Below, piece after piece: positions 10,101 to 17,948 of a stretch of 64,000 nucleotides of DNA. The DNA lies in the NCBI RefSeq assembly GCF_014705605.1, contig NZ_JACXIZ010000016.1, forward strand, positions 124,001-188,000, written 5' to 3'. The stretch comes from Paenibacillus sabuli (GTDB lineage: Bacteria; Bacillota; Bacilli; Paenibacillales; Paenibacillaceae). The position numbers were made by a program, and so were the translations under genes. The notes under the pieces were generated by a model. It saw only the letters and a program-made list of their open reading frames with translations. It ran no database searches and was not told the DNA's origin. Each line of letters starts with the position of its first letter. Position 1 is the first letter of the stretch.

Positions 10101-11855
10101 GTCACAAATAACTATATCCATGATATTGGTACAGAGTACGCTGCGGCAGCGGCTGTCTCGGCCGGCTTCCCGGTCGATATGGAAATCAGCCACAATCACA
10201 TCTTCAACCTTCCGTATTCGGCCATCCATATTGGATATGGATGGACCAACTTTGTCAGTGCGGGGCAAAAACAGGTGCGAATTGTAAACAATTATATTCA
10301 CGATTTGATGGGCGCAGGCATTTACGACGGAGGAGCAATTTACACCTTGGGCCACACGGGCGCCTCTCTTGCGGATATGAACGAGGTCAGCGGCAACTAT
10401 TTGCAAAATCAACTCGAAAAGTGGTCCGTGTTGTACGCGGATAACGGCTCGAATTACTGGAAATTCAGCGATAACGTGATTGATCAGACGGAAACGCCGA
10501 ACTGGGGAAATGAGCCAGCCTACTGGGCATTCGGAAAAGAGAAGGACCTGTTGTTCGACAACAACTACACCACGACCAATCACGTGCAAGCGACGATTGC
10601 ATCATTCCCGGTGACGAACACGAACGTGCATCCGGATGCGAACTGGCCGCCGGATGCGCAGCAAATTATCGCGGCTGCGGGACGTGAAGCGCAATATCAG
10701 GAACAGTACGAACTGGCGATGGAACGCGTGCATACCACGAAGGAATTAGCGCTGCAGGTCAGCGAGACGGCCCAGATCTCCCTGACAGGGACGAAGGACA
10801 AAGGACAGGCTGCGGGCCCGGGCGGACGAACTGTCGTCTACCGGTCGCTGCAACCGGACATTGCCTCGGTGACGAGTGACGGCATCGTAGAGGCGTTGAA
10901 TTATGGAAAAGCGACGATAGAAACGACGCTTGTGCAAGGAGACCTGCTGTGGACCTACGAGACGGAAGTCTATATCGGCGATCAGGTTATCTCCATGGAA
11001 TTGCGAAACATACCGAGTGATGCAAGCCGTAGGATGATCCTGGGCGATACGCTCGATCCAGGGGTCTACGGTGTAACAGAGCTCGGGCGGGAGCTGTTGT
11101 TAGACGATCTGTCCGTCACTAGCTCCGACGAGGGCGTTGTCGCGATTCAACCCGATAGGACGCTGCTCGCTGTCGGCGAAGGGGGGGCGACGGTGACGGT
11201 TGCCGCCTACGGGGCGAATGCGCTCACGCGAACGTTCGATATCGAGGTCATTCAGTACAGCAGCGAAGCAGGGTTGACGGTGCCTCCCTACCCGCTGAAC
11301 GACATGCTTGAGCATACGGACGACTGGGGCGTATCCTCCGGTTCGCTGGATTTCAACGAAGGCAGTCTGCGGTTGACGACGCCTTCGGGCCACGGGTATT
11401 ACAGCGGACAGACATTTTCTGATGAATTGTTGACCTTCGATATGACGATCGAAACGGAAGCGGGCTGGGAAGCCATCACGTTTCGCAATCAGCAGCTGGG
11501 ATCTCCGTTAATCGACACCTACGCAGTCGTGATAAAACCGAACGAAATTGAATTGCATCGGTTCAATAACGGCATCCGCACTGTAATATTTGGAAAGGTT
11601 AACGGCCTTGCGAGTCTCGGAGGGGAGGCCTACCCGAATGACGTGCTTCCGTTTGGCGTGAAGAGACGTGTACAGGTAGGGGCAATAAACGAAGAGGAGG
11701 GCGTGCGCATCGTACTGAATGTCGACGGGCGGAATGTGTTTTATTACCTTGACAAGCAGACGGATCGCATTCAATCAGCGGGGTATTTCACCGTGATGGC
11801 CCGCTTCGGCAATGTGGTTATCGGGCCAACGGAGATGGACGTTTCTGAACCGTAA
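7161..11855 (+). CDS. Large secreted beta-helix carbohydrate-active protein (GH141-like) with lectin-like and Ig-like modules
   Basis: A 1564-residue exported protein preceded by GGAGGAGG. After a signal peptide (about 1-28) come two related jelly-roll (concanavalin/LamG-like) domains of ~190 residues (about 35-215 and 230-420; both share the pattern ITQLAFF...W...FDI...VDNIRI), two BIG_2-type Ig-like domains (about 422-597), then a right-handed parallel beta-helix (about 598-1160) opening with WYVDAELGSDTNDGS, a form seen in GH141 and related polysaccharide-active proteins. Further Ig-like segments and a third jelly-roll domain (about 1400-1560) follow. The many N-Y-I-H-D turns are helix-coil repeats. 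It probably binds and cuts an extracellular polysaccharide. The exact activity cannot be read; GH141 is an analogy, and a polysaccharide lyase is also possible. Confidence 0.8.
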   Translation: MKRGFGTILILLLFTLSFSYPPATGLASANGSEDVFAEDFDSYPAQAYPSSLSALSSQSDYTGYVMEDAQTQNRSFRIARTSATTVSTYAQVTLAPEQVLEQATVGVRAMAEQTNMLTLISVLVGENDYITQLAFFHDGKIKAYTDTGWFTVASYSANTWYDFQISVDALTQTFDIYVNGSPLALGLNFHTGQSELRQWRTGIYRGDPVGAIVVDNIRIRDSLIEPPAPEYDEDFERLTPGVYPSTLDPQSSTDNYETVTGAIYGEPGQSMKLQRIESADSSYYVYKTIPAASEDMRISFRARAGQSDATVLAPVIQGQDGVITQIAFFNTGNLRILQGTWVDLWTGYEADRWYAFDIVIDVKMQTFAVWVDGHLLGDNFAFQTAQEGVSRIGFGIYKGEGTASLYVDDIRIEPYVYAPVAQVSLPGGALAIAQGSEGELPITIWPENALFYDVQWSSSEPGIVSVNDDGTVTGLHTGEAIITALLTDTVSSAVYTASRPVSVYFQHAADVQVTPETLTLPVGADDSLSALVLPVDASDSAVIWSSSNETVAQVDAAGAVYAQAPGTAVITATTRDGGHLSSSTVTVIPRIVTDTWYVDAELGSDTNDGSLLYPFRTLPRARDAFRAMRASGEMTGDAKIILRGGVHELNETLLLNEQDSGSAYYNVTYTSYPGEEAVISGGRSIEGWQLYDAENGIYRAPSIGLETRQLYINGIRAIRARSEGTLTEAEISDHGVISKDVEIAGWDRLDHLEFVFQELWTQPRALVQSASVSEDGTTIEFMMQQPGWGAVRSKGATSVSQGPVYMENAYELLDDEGEWYADDEYVYYKPRPFENMSTANVTAPVLEELIRIEGSTLDERVHHIRFEHVVFAYSTWLWPSTSYGLADAQNNHLRYPGQDDQLIDAAVTVRKAHHIFFEGNSYKHLGGTALKLIDGVQDSAVHGNHMYDISGSAINVGEPTVNNAYIYAPPDGRLVMRNVDVTNNYIHDIGTEYAAAAAVSAGFPVDMEISHNHIFNLPYSAIHIGYGWTNFVSAGQKQVRIVNNYIHDLMGAGIYDGGAIYTLGHTGASLADMNEVSGNYLQNQLEKWSVLYADNGSNYWKFSDNVIDQTETPNWGNEPAYWAFGKEKDLLFDNNYTTTNHVQATIASFPVTNTNVHPDANWPPDAQQIIAAAGREAQYQEQYELAMERVHTTKELALQVSETAQISLTGTKDKGQAAGPGGRTVVYRSLQPDIASVTSDGIVEALNYGKATIETTLVQGDLLWTYETEVYIGDQVISMELRNIPSDASRRMILGDTLDPGVYGVTELGRELLLDDLSVTSSDEGVVAIQPDRTLLAVGEGGATVTVAAYGANALTRTFDIEVIQYSSEAGLTVPPYPLNDMLEHTDDWGVSSGSLDFNEGSLRLTTPSGHGYYSGQTFSDELLTFDMTIETEAGWEAITFRNQQLGSPLIDTYAVVIKPNEIELHRFNNGIRTVIFGKVNGLASLGGEAYPNDVLPFGVKRRVQVGAINEEEGVRIVLNVDGRNVFYYLDKQTDRIQSAGYFTVMARFGNVVIGPTEMDVSEP

Positions 11856-11870
11856 TTTTCGGAGGGATCA

Positions 11871-13166
11871 TTGGCTGTTATGAATATTATCATTATGCAC
11901 ACTCACGATACTGGCAGATCTATCGAACCGTACGGGTTCGCCTGTTCGACGCCGCGATTGATGGCGTTCGCCAGACAAGGGATGCTGTTTCGCAATGCGT
12001 ATTGTGCCGGACCGACTTGCTCGCCAAGTCGGTCCGCTCTCATGACCGGTATGTCTGCGCACAGCTGCGGTATGCTCGGTCTGACACATCGGGGATTCCG
12101 ACTATCGGATCCTTCTATGCATTTGGCAAGCTTTTTGTCCCGGCACGGGTACGATACCGTGTTGTGCGGCGTGCAGCACGAGTCTGACGATCCGTTCCGG
12201 CTGGGTTACCAGCGTCGAGTCGGAACGGCCGGTCCAGATCGGGGCCCCCATGACCGATTGAACGCCTTGGAGGCATCGGCTTTTATTCGGGAGCGGCATG
12301 AGCGGCCGTACTTCTTATCGTTTGGCATGTTCAATACACATAGGCCGTTCCCCGAACCGTCCGGCATACACGATCCTTCCTATGTCGCACCGCCGTTCCC
12401 GCTAGCTGACTGCCAAGTGAATCGGACCGAGACGGCTCGATTTCTGACATCGCTCGATACGGTCGACAAATGCGTGGGTATGGTGCTGGACGCGCTAGAG
12501 TCGTCTGGTCAGATGCAGGATACGCTCGTGATCTTTACGACGGATCACGGCCTCGCGTTTCCTCGAATGAAATGCAGTTTGTTCGACACAGGCATCGGCG
12601 TATCGCTCATGATTCGACTTGCCGGTACTATTCCGCAAGGTGTGGTGACAGATGCGCTCGTGTCTCAAATCGATTTGTTTCCGACAATTTGCGAAGCGGC
12701 CGGGCTGCGGCCGCCGGAGCGGCTGCAGGGGACATCCTTGCTTCCGCTGGCGGCGCATCCAGATGGCCGCATTCGTGATTCCGTCTTCGCGGAAGTGAAT
12801 TATCATGCGGCGTATGAGCCGATGCGGTGTATCCGAACCGAACGTTATAAGTTGATTTCCTATTATGGCGACTATCCGGGACCGATTCTATCCAACATGG
12901 ACGATAGCGCAAGCAAGCAATTTCTTGTAGACAACGGATTAAGAGCGGAGGTGCGGGAGAGGGAGCAGCTTTTCGATTTGTTGCTGGATCCGGTCGAGCG
13001 GCACAATAGGGTGGATCACCCGGAATATGCTGCGGTCTATGCGGATCTGTCCTCGCAGCTCCAGTCCTGGATGCGGGACACGAAAGATCCGCTGTTGTCG
13101 GGAGCCGTGCCGCAGCCGGCTGGCGCCATTGTGACAAGCGTCGGCGCTGTGCGGCCGACGGATTAG
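11871..13166 (+). CDS. Cytoplasmic Cys-type sulfatase, family S1
   Basis: A 431-residue sulfatase that would remove O- or N-sulfate groups from sugars. The active-site signature is CSPSRSALMTG with Cys50 as the residue converted to formylglycine; this is the Cys-type form. The metal-site region near the N terminus reads MHTHDTGRSIEPYG, a variant seen in heparan N-sulfatase-like enzymes, and TTDHG appears mid-protein. No signal peptide is seen, so it should act inside the cell on imported sugars. GGAGGG lies 4 bases before the TTG at 11871; ATG at 11880 is the alternative, 13 bases away. It sits 15 bases behind the beta-helix gene. No formylglycine-generating or radical-SAM maturase is in the window. 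Confidence 0.88.
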   Translation: MAVMNIIIMHTHDTGRSIEPYGFACSTPRLMAFARQGMLFRNAYCAGPTCSPSRSALMTGMSAHSCGMLGLTHRGFRLSDPSMHLASFLSRHGYDTVLCGVQHESDDPFRLGYQRRVGTAGPDRGPHDRLNALEASAFIRERHERPYFLSFGMFNTHRPFPEPSGIHDPSYVAPPFPLADCQVNRTETARFLTSLDTVDKCVGMVLDALESSGQMQDTLVIFTTDHGLAFPRMKCSLFDTGIGVSLMIRLAGTIPQGVVTDALVSQIDLFPTICEAAGLRPPERLQGTSLLPLAAHPDGRIRDSVFAEVNYHAAYEPMRCIRTERYKLISYYGDYPGPILSNMDDSASKQFLVDNGLRAEVREREQLFDLLLDPVERHNRVDHPEYAAVYADLSSQLQSWMRDTKDPLLSGAVPQPAGAIVTSVGAVRPTD

Positions 13167-13340
13167 GGCGAGCATAGCGGCAATCAGAAGTGAAGGGGCG
13201 GACATAGACGATTATCTCACACTCAAGGATGCCTTAATCCGAATCATGAGTTCGCCCGGCTCGCTTAGGACAACTATGGTGTATCGGGCAAAAAAGGTGC
13301 ATCGTCGCATATCGACCCGTGTCGTGGCGGGGGGTGCGAA

Positions 13341-13368
13341 TTGTAGAAGATTGTGTATCGTGTATAAA
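13341..13368 (+). promoter_or_regulatory. Candidate SigA promoter for the heparinase-like gene
   Basis: TTGTAG (13341-13346) and TATAAA (13363-13368) are 16 bases apart, about 100 bases before the start at 13468. The 301-base spacer 13167-13467 holds no convincing gene; this promoter would let the lyase gene be expressed apart from the upstream operon. Confidence 0.4.
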
Positions 13369-13467
13369 GGTGTGAATTGCTCGGCCTGTGCGCGGTCGGC
13401 TACAGTTAGGACGATGACTGGCGGGAGACCCCGCGTCTGAATCCGAATTGCGAAGGAGACTGCAATC

Positions 13468-15324
13468 ATGTGGAATGAAGATACGCTCGCAGACATCCTG
13501 CGCGAGCATCGCAGCATGCCGCCGGAGTTCCCGTATGGGAGGCGGCTGGACAGCGCCGAGGCGGCGCGTATCCGCAATTGCCCGGAACTGCAGCCATGGT
13601 TGGCTCAGACGCGTACCGTGGCCGAGCGGGCCCGTACAGAGGAGATCCCGGTCCTCACTTTCAGCCGTCTCGCGGAGTTCGAGCGTACGGGCGGACGCAA
13701 GGCCTTCGAGGTGGTGAATCATGAGCGTCGGCTGCGGCTGCAGGCACTTACGGTGGTGAGTGTAATCGATGAGACGGATCTGTATATCGAGACGATCGAG
13801 GACTTGCTGTGGGAGACGTGTAACGAATATACATGGTGCTTGAACGCGGCCTGGCCGATCTGGCGCAAGCCCGACAACATTCCCGATGTGCCGCTCACGC
13901 GGTACATCGAGCTAGGGGCAGCGATGACTGCGCACAGGCTGGCAGAGGCGGTGTATGTGCTGCGCGGCAGGCTGCATCCGTTGGTCGAGCAACGGGTGCG
14001 CGAGGAGGTGCTGAACCGGGTCGTGCGCGCCTGGATCGAGGCGCCCAAGCCGTATCCGTGGGAGCGCATGCGTATGAACTGGGCCGCCGTCTGCGCCGGG
14101 GGATCCGGCATGGCCGGTCTATTGTTGGCCGACGAGGAGGAGGCACGGGCCTTGCTGCCGCGCTTGATCCCGCGGGCCGTGCGCGCCATGGAGAGTTACC
14201 TGCAGGGCTTCGGCGCCGACGGCGGATGCGCGGAAGGCCTCGGATACTGGCAGTACGGCATGAGCTACTTCGCCGCCTTCGCGGAGATGCTGCGTGTCTA
14301 TACGGCTGGAGAGGTCGATCTCTTCACGGATGCGCGACTCACTGCGATCGCCGAGTTCCCCATCAAGTGCGAGCTCGCGGAAGATCGGTTCGTCAATTAC
14401 TCCGATTCGTCGCAGCGCTCCTTCCTCAACCCGGGGCTGTTCGGGCTGCTGCGTCGGCGACTCGGCATGCGGCTGCCGCTGCTCAAGCCGTTCGAGCGCG
14501 CTTCAATGGCGCCCTCCAATCTGGCCAGCGTGCTCTGGTACGATGCGGATACGATCGGCGGATCGCTGCGCCAGGGTACCTTCGTGCTGGAGGCCTTGCA
14601 GTGGGTCGTGGATCGCCGCGTGCGCGCGGGCAATTGGCTCGCCTTCTCGGCCAAGGGCGGCCACAATGACGAACCGCATAATCACAATGATCTGGGGCAC
14701 TTCCTGCTTCATGTGGCAGGGGATAATCTGCTCGTGGATCTTGGCTCTCCGGTCTATACGAAGGATTACTTTACCGAGCGGCGCTATGCGAACTGTCATG
14801 CCTCCTCGTTGGGACATTCCGTGCCGGTAATTGGCGGTGAACTGCAGGCCGCGGGCGCACAGCACCGTGCGGAGCTGCTGGCGCTGAAGGAGCGGGAGGA
14901 CGGAGTCGAGGTGACGCTGGACTTGACCCGGGCCTATGCGCTCCCGTCGCTCCGTCGCTTCACGCGCGCCTTTGCGTGGACGGTCGATGAGCGGAACGAT
15001 CGTGCGGAGCTGGAGTTGCGGGATGACTTTCGCCTGTCCGAGGAGGGCGTGGGACTGCAGGAGGCATTCGTCAGTCTGACGGAGCCCGAGCTATCGGCGG
15101 GGCGCGCGGTGTGGACCGGCCGTGCGGGGAGGCTCGTCCTGCGCTATCCTTCCGAGCGGCTGCGCGCCGAGGTGCAGCAGGTGCCGATTCATCCGCCGGA
15201 GGGCCCCGGCACGATGTATCGGCTACTGCTCACGCTATCGGAGTGCCGCTTCGAGGAGACGATTGCGCTGCGCTTCGCAGCCGAGACGGCTGCGAAGCGC
15301 AGCGCGGCTCCACGGCTCGGCTAG
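13468..15324 (+). CDS. Heparinase II/III-like polysaccharide lyase
   Basis: A 618-residue protein with an alpha-helical N-terminal toroid and a C-terminal beta-sandwich typical of the heparinase II/III-like superfamily (heparin/heparan, alginate and related oligosaccharide lyases). The family hallmark HNDEPHNHNDLGHF, with clustered His and Asn residues, lies near residues 397-410 and is followed by DNLLVDLGSPVY. There is no signal peptide, so it should cleave imported uronic-acid oligosaccharides in the cytoplasm. GAAGGAGA precedes the ATG. Base composition is GC-rich, like the minus-strand arm and unlike genes 649-13166. Its stop codon overlaps the stop codon of the convergent gene, and the last codons form a perfect 18-bp hairpin. 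Confidence 0.85.
   Translation: MWNEDTLADILREHRSMPPEFPYGRRLDSAEAARIRNCPELQPWLAQTRTVAERARTEEIPVLTFSRLAEFERTGGRKAFEVVNHERRLRLQALTVVSVIDETDLYIETIEDLLWETCNEYTWCLNAAWPIWRKPDNIPDVPLTRYIELGAAMTAHRLAEAVYVLRGRLHPLVEQRVREEVLNRVVRAWIEAPKPYPWERMRMNWAAVCAGGSGMAGLLLADEEEARALLPRLIPRAVRAMESYLQGFGADGGCAEGLGYWQYGMSYFAAFAEMLRVYTAGEVDLFTDARLTAIAEFPIKCELAEDRFVNYSDSSQRSFLNPGLFGLLRRRLGMRLPLLKPFERASMAPSNLASVLWYDADTIGGSLRQGTFVLEALQWVVDRRVRAGNWLAFSAKGGHNDEPHNHNDLGHFLLHVAGDNLLVDLGSPVYTKDYFTERRYANCHASSLGHSVPVIGGELQAAGAQHRAELLALKEREDGVEVTLDLTRAYALPSLRRFTRAFAWTVDERNDRAELELRDDFRLSEEGVGLQEAFVSLTEPELSAGRAVWTGRAGRLVLRYPSERLRAEVQQVPIHPPEGPGTMYRLLLTLSECRFEETIALRFAAETAAKRSAAPRLG
15265..15305. other. Perfect 18-bp inverted repeat inside the 3' coding end of the lyase gene
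   Basis: GCGCTGCGCTTCGCAGCC (15265-15282) and its exact reverse complement (15288-15305) flank a 5-base loop. It encodes part of the lyase C terminus (ALRFAAETAAKRSA) and lies 16 bases beyond the stop of the convergent gene. There is no T tract on either strand, so it is not a standard terminator, but it can form a strong RNA hairpin at the 3' end of both transcripts. Confidence 0.85.
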
Positions 15325-17948
15325 CTAGCGAGCTGGCTGACCGTCAGGTGATAGACGCTTGCGTTGCCGAGGGTGTCTTCGGCATAGAGGGTATAGACGC
15401 CGTTCGCCGCGATCTCCAGCTCGTACGGGGCCGTCAGCGCGGCGCCGCCGGTCGCGAAGTAAGCCGTGGATTGCGCGCCGGCGGCCCACTTGACGGCTGT
15501 GATGGCGCTATGCGAGTCGGCTGTGGCGAATACGTCGAGCGCGACCGGTCCGCTCGTCGGCCCGTCCGGGTTGCCGACGACGACGATGGCCGGGGTCAAG
15601 GTCTCGACCGCTGCCTCGACGCTCAAGGTCGGCGCGTTGCCATTCGTATGCTCGCGGCTGCTGAAGCCGACGTAGCGGCCGAAGCCGGTCGCATCCTTGA
15701 CATTGAGGGTCAGCCAGTGCTGCGCGGCGGCGGCCTCTGCATAGACGGCGTCGGTCACGTCGAAGGCGGTCCAATTGCCGCTCTGCAGGCCGCTCACGGC
15801 ATCCAGCGCGCTGCTCTCGGCCGCCGGGCGGTTGTTCCAGGTCAGCTCGAGCTCGTCCCAGCTGTCGTCGGCGACCGCGAATGCCTGCGCGACACCGTTG
15901 TTGGAATTGTAGACATGCAAGTGCAGCTCCGCGCTCGTGACCTCGCCATGCAGGGCGGAGATGTCGAACTTGTAGTACGTCTCCCGATCGTCTGATCCCG
16001 TCGAGGCGCCCTTGGCCTGCAGCGTCGTATGACGACCGTAATTGCGGTCCACGTCCGTATAGGGATTGTCCGGATCGGTGCCGGAGCGGACGAAGCTGTC
16101 CGCCGCAGCCGTCAGCGTCCACGGCACGGTCAGTACCACGCCGGGAGCCGGCGTATTGCCCTCGGCCGGGGCATTCACATAGACGCTGTCGGCCTCGATG
16201 CCGTGCAGCGCAGTCAGCGCATGCCGGCTCCTGGCGCTCTCCAGCCGCGAGTCGTTCGGCACGATGGCGGCGCCGAGGGCGAGGCCATCCGCATCCAGGT
16301 GGCCGGCTTCGACCGTGTAGCGGAAGCGCAGCTCTGTCGTCCCGGACCCGTCCAGGTAGTAGGCGTAGGCCGGGCCTCCGGATGTCAGCTCCAGCGCAAT
16401 ATACGGCAAGTCCTCGCCTGTCGTGACCGTGACCGGCATGCTGTAGCTGACGGTGACGTCGACGGACTGCCCGGTCGTATAATTGCCGGGCGTCGCGCTT
16501 ACGGCCGTCACCTCGGGTCGAATCGTCGTCAGCTTGAGGTAATCCAGCGTGATGCCATAGCCGCTGCTGGCGCCGTCTTTGCCGGTGACGATGAAGCGCG
16601 TCGTCTTGATATTGGAGGTGCTCGGACTGACAGTCGGCAGCGCAGTGACGGTCGCGGCCGTCTCGGAGGCGGCGTACAGGTCGATCGGCGCCCCCTTATT
16701 GCCGCCGAGCGTCCAGAATTGAGCCGTTCCTTGATCGGGTCCGCGCCGGACGCCGAGCTCGATCTCGTAGTCGCCCTGCTGCATGTCGGTGGCGAACTGG
16801 ATGTAGTCGTCCACATCCTCGGCCAGCAGGCGCACGCCGGCGCCGCCGCTCAGACTCGGGTCATTCACGATCTCGTAGCCTCCGCTGCCAGATGGCTGCG
16901 AGCCGGTGACGAGCATATCCTCGAACTCGAGCAGGTACGTGTCCAGATCGGGCGGCGGCTGCGGATCGGTGACGGCCAGCGTCGACCAGCTCACCGTATC
17001 GGGATCGAAGGTGTCGGGGGCGCCCTCCCACAGCTCGAAGTCGTCATAGTACCATTGCAGTACGCCGCGCGACGCCATATAGCTGGTGACGTCCTGGCCG
17101 CAGTACATCTTGAGCGGGTTGAAGCCGTTCAAGCCATTCGGGGCGGCATCGTCCGGATGATGGGTGAGCGTCTCCAGCGCGAAAATGACCTGCTTCGGCC
17201 CGCTCTCCGGCGTAATCGCCATGTAGAAGCGGCCGTTGTCCTCGTCGCCCTCCAGGAAGTAATATTCGACGTCCATCCATGCGTCGTAGGGCAGGGTGAA
17301 GGCCGTATTGGTCGTCTCCCACATTGTCCGCCACTGATCGTCCAGCTTCTTCTGTCCGTGAATGTGGAAGTTCAATCCCTCGCCGTCTGCGGAGATGCGC
17401 AGGCCGACGGAGATACGAAATGGCGTGGTCCCGCCCAGCCAGCCCTCGTCGTTCCAGAATTCCGACACGGTCAGCCAGGAGAAGGTGCCCATATCCTCCA
17501 GTTGCTCCACCAGTCCGGGCACGAACCAGCGATGACGGTAATACATTTCCTCCAGGCCGGTGTTGCGATACACATTGGCCTGGATGCGGCCCTTGTTGTT
17601 CGTGACCGCGTCCTTGAGCCAGTACTGCAGCACCTGGTTGCCGGGCTGCGTCGGATCCTCCACGATCGTGGCATAGCGGTTGGCCGCTGTCCCGCCCTCA
17701 TATTGCAGGTTGAACCAGCCGATGGCCGGGTGCTCCTCCAGATCGAGCTCCCAGTCGCTGCGCTCCGGCAGCGACTGGTCCGCCCCGGTGATGTCCGTAT
17801 ACGTCGCGTTCACGACCGAGCCGGGCTCGAAGCCCGATTGGAAGATGAGCGCGCCGTCGTCGGCGGATACGATCGCCCCGGGCGCCGCCAGCAGCGCGGT
17901 CAAGCCGAGGGTGGCCGCCGCCCGTCGAATCACAGTCCTTGTGCTCAT
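15321..17948 (-). CDS. Secreted jelly-roll and CBM-containing polysaccharide-active protein
   Basis: An 875-residue exported protein. A signal peptide (about 1-29) precedes an N-terminal domain (about 31-315) that resembles jelly-roll polysaccharide lyase or glycan-binding folds, with repeated aromatic strands such as MYYRHRWFVPG. Next come a CBM6/35-like domain (about 345-475, ending SSGYGITLDYLKL), an Ig/cadherin-like domain, a DNRLRE/CBM96-type carbohydrate-binding module (about 605-765, ADSFVRSGT...YYKFDIS...WNNRPA) and a final Ig-like domain. It probably binds, and may cut, an extracellular polysaccharide; no catalytic residue can be named. Start and stop codons overlap neighbours on both sides: ATGA with the upstream sulfatase, and a 4-base stop overlap with the convergent lyase. 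Confidence 0.75.
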   Translation of the reverse strand: MSTRTVIRRAAATLGLTALLAAPGAIVSADDGALIFQSGFEPGSVVNATYTDITGADQSLPERSDWELDLEEHPAIGWFNLQYEGGTAANRYATIVEDPTQPGNQVLQYWLKDAVTNNKGRIQANVYRNTGLEEMYYRHRWFVPGLVEQLEDMGTFSWLTVSEFWNDEGWLGGTTPFRISVGLRISADGEGLNFHIHGQKKLDDQWRTMWETTNTAFTLPYDAWMDVEYYFLEGDEDNGRFYMAITPESGPKQVIFALETLTHHPDDAAPNGLNGFNPLKMYCGQDVTSYMASRGVLQWYYDDFELWEGAPDTFDPDTVSWSTLAVTDPQPPPDLDTYLLEFEDMLVTGSQPSGSGGYEIVNDPSLSGGAGVRLLAEDVDDYIQFATDMQQGDYEIELGVRRGPDQGTAQFWTLGGNKGAPIDLYAASETAATVTALPTVSPSTSNIKTTRFIVTGKDGASSGYGITLDYLKLTTIRPEVTAVSATPGNYTTGQSVDVTVSYSMPVTVTTGEDLPYIALELTSGGPAYAYYLDGSGTTELRFRYTVEAGHLDADGLALGAAIVPNDSRLESARSRHALTALHGIEADSVYVNAPAEGNTPAPGVVLTVPWTLTAAADSFVRSGTDPDNPYTDVDRNYGRHTTLQAKGASTGSDDRETYYKFDISALHGEVTSAELHLHVYNSNNGVAQAFAVADDSWDELELTWNNRPAAESSALDAVSGLQSGNWTAFDVTDAVYAEAAAAQHWLTLNVKDATGFGRYVGFSSREHTNGNAPTLSVEAAVETLTPAIVVVGNPDGPTSGPVALDVFATADSHSAITAVKWAAGAQSTAYFATGGAALTAPYELEIAANGVYTLYAEDTLGNASVYHLTVSQLAS

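Noticed and set aside
13167-13467. Short open frames between the sulfatase and the lyase genes
   Set aside because: They lack ribosome-binding sites and family features; the spacer is better explained by a promoter region.
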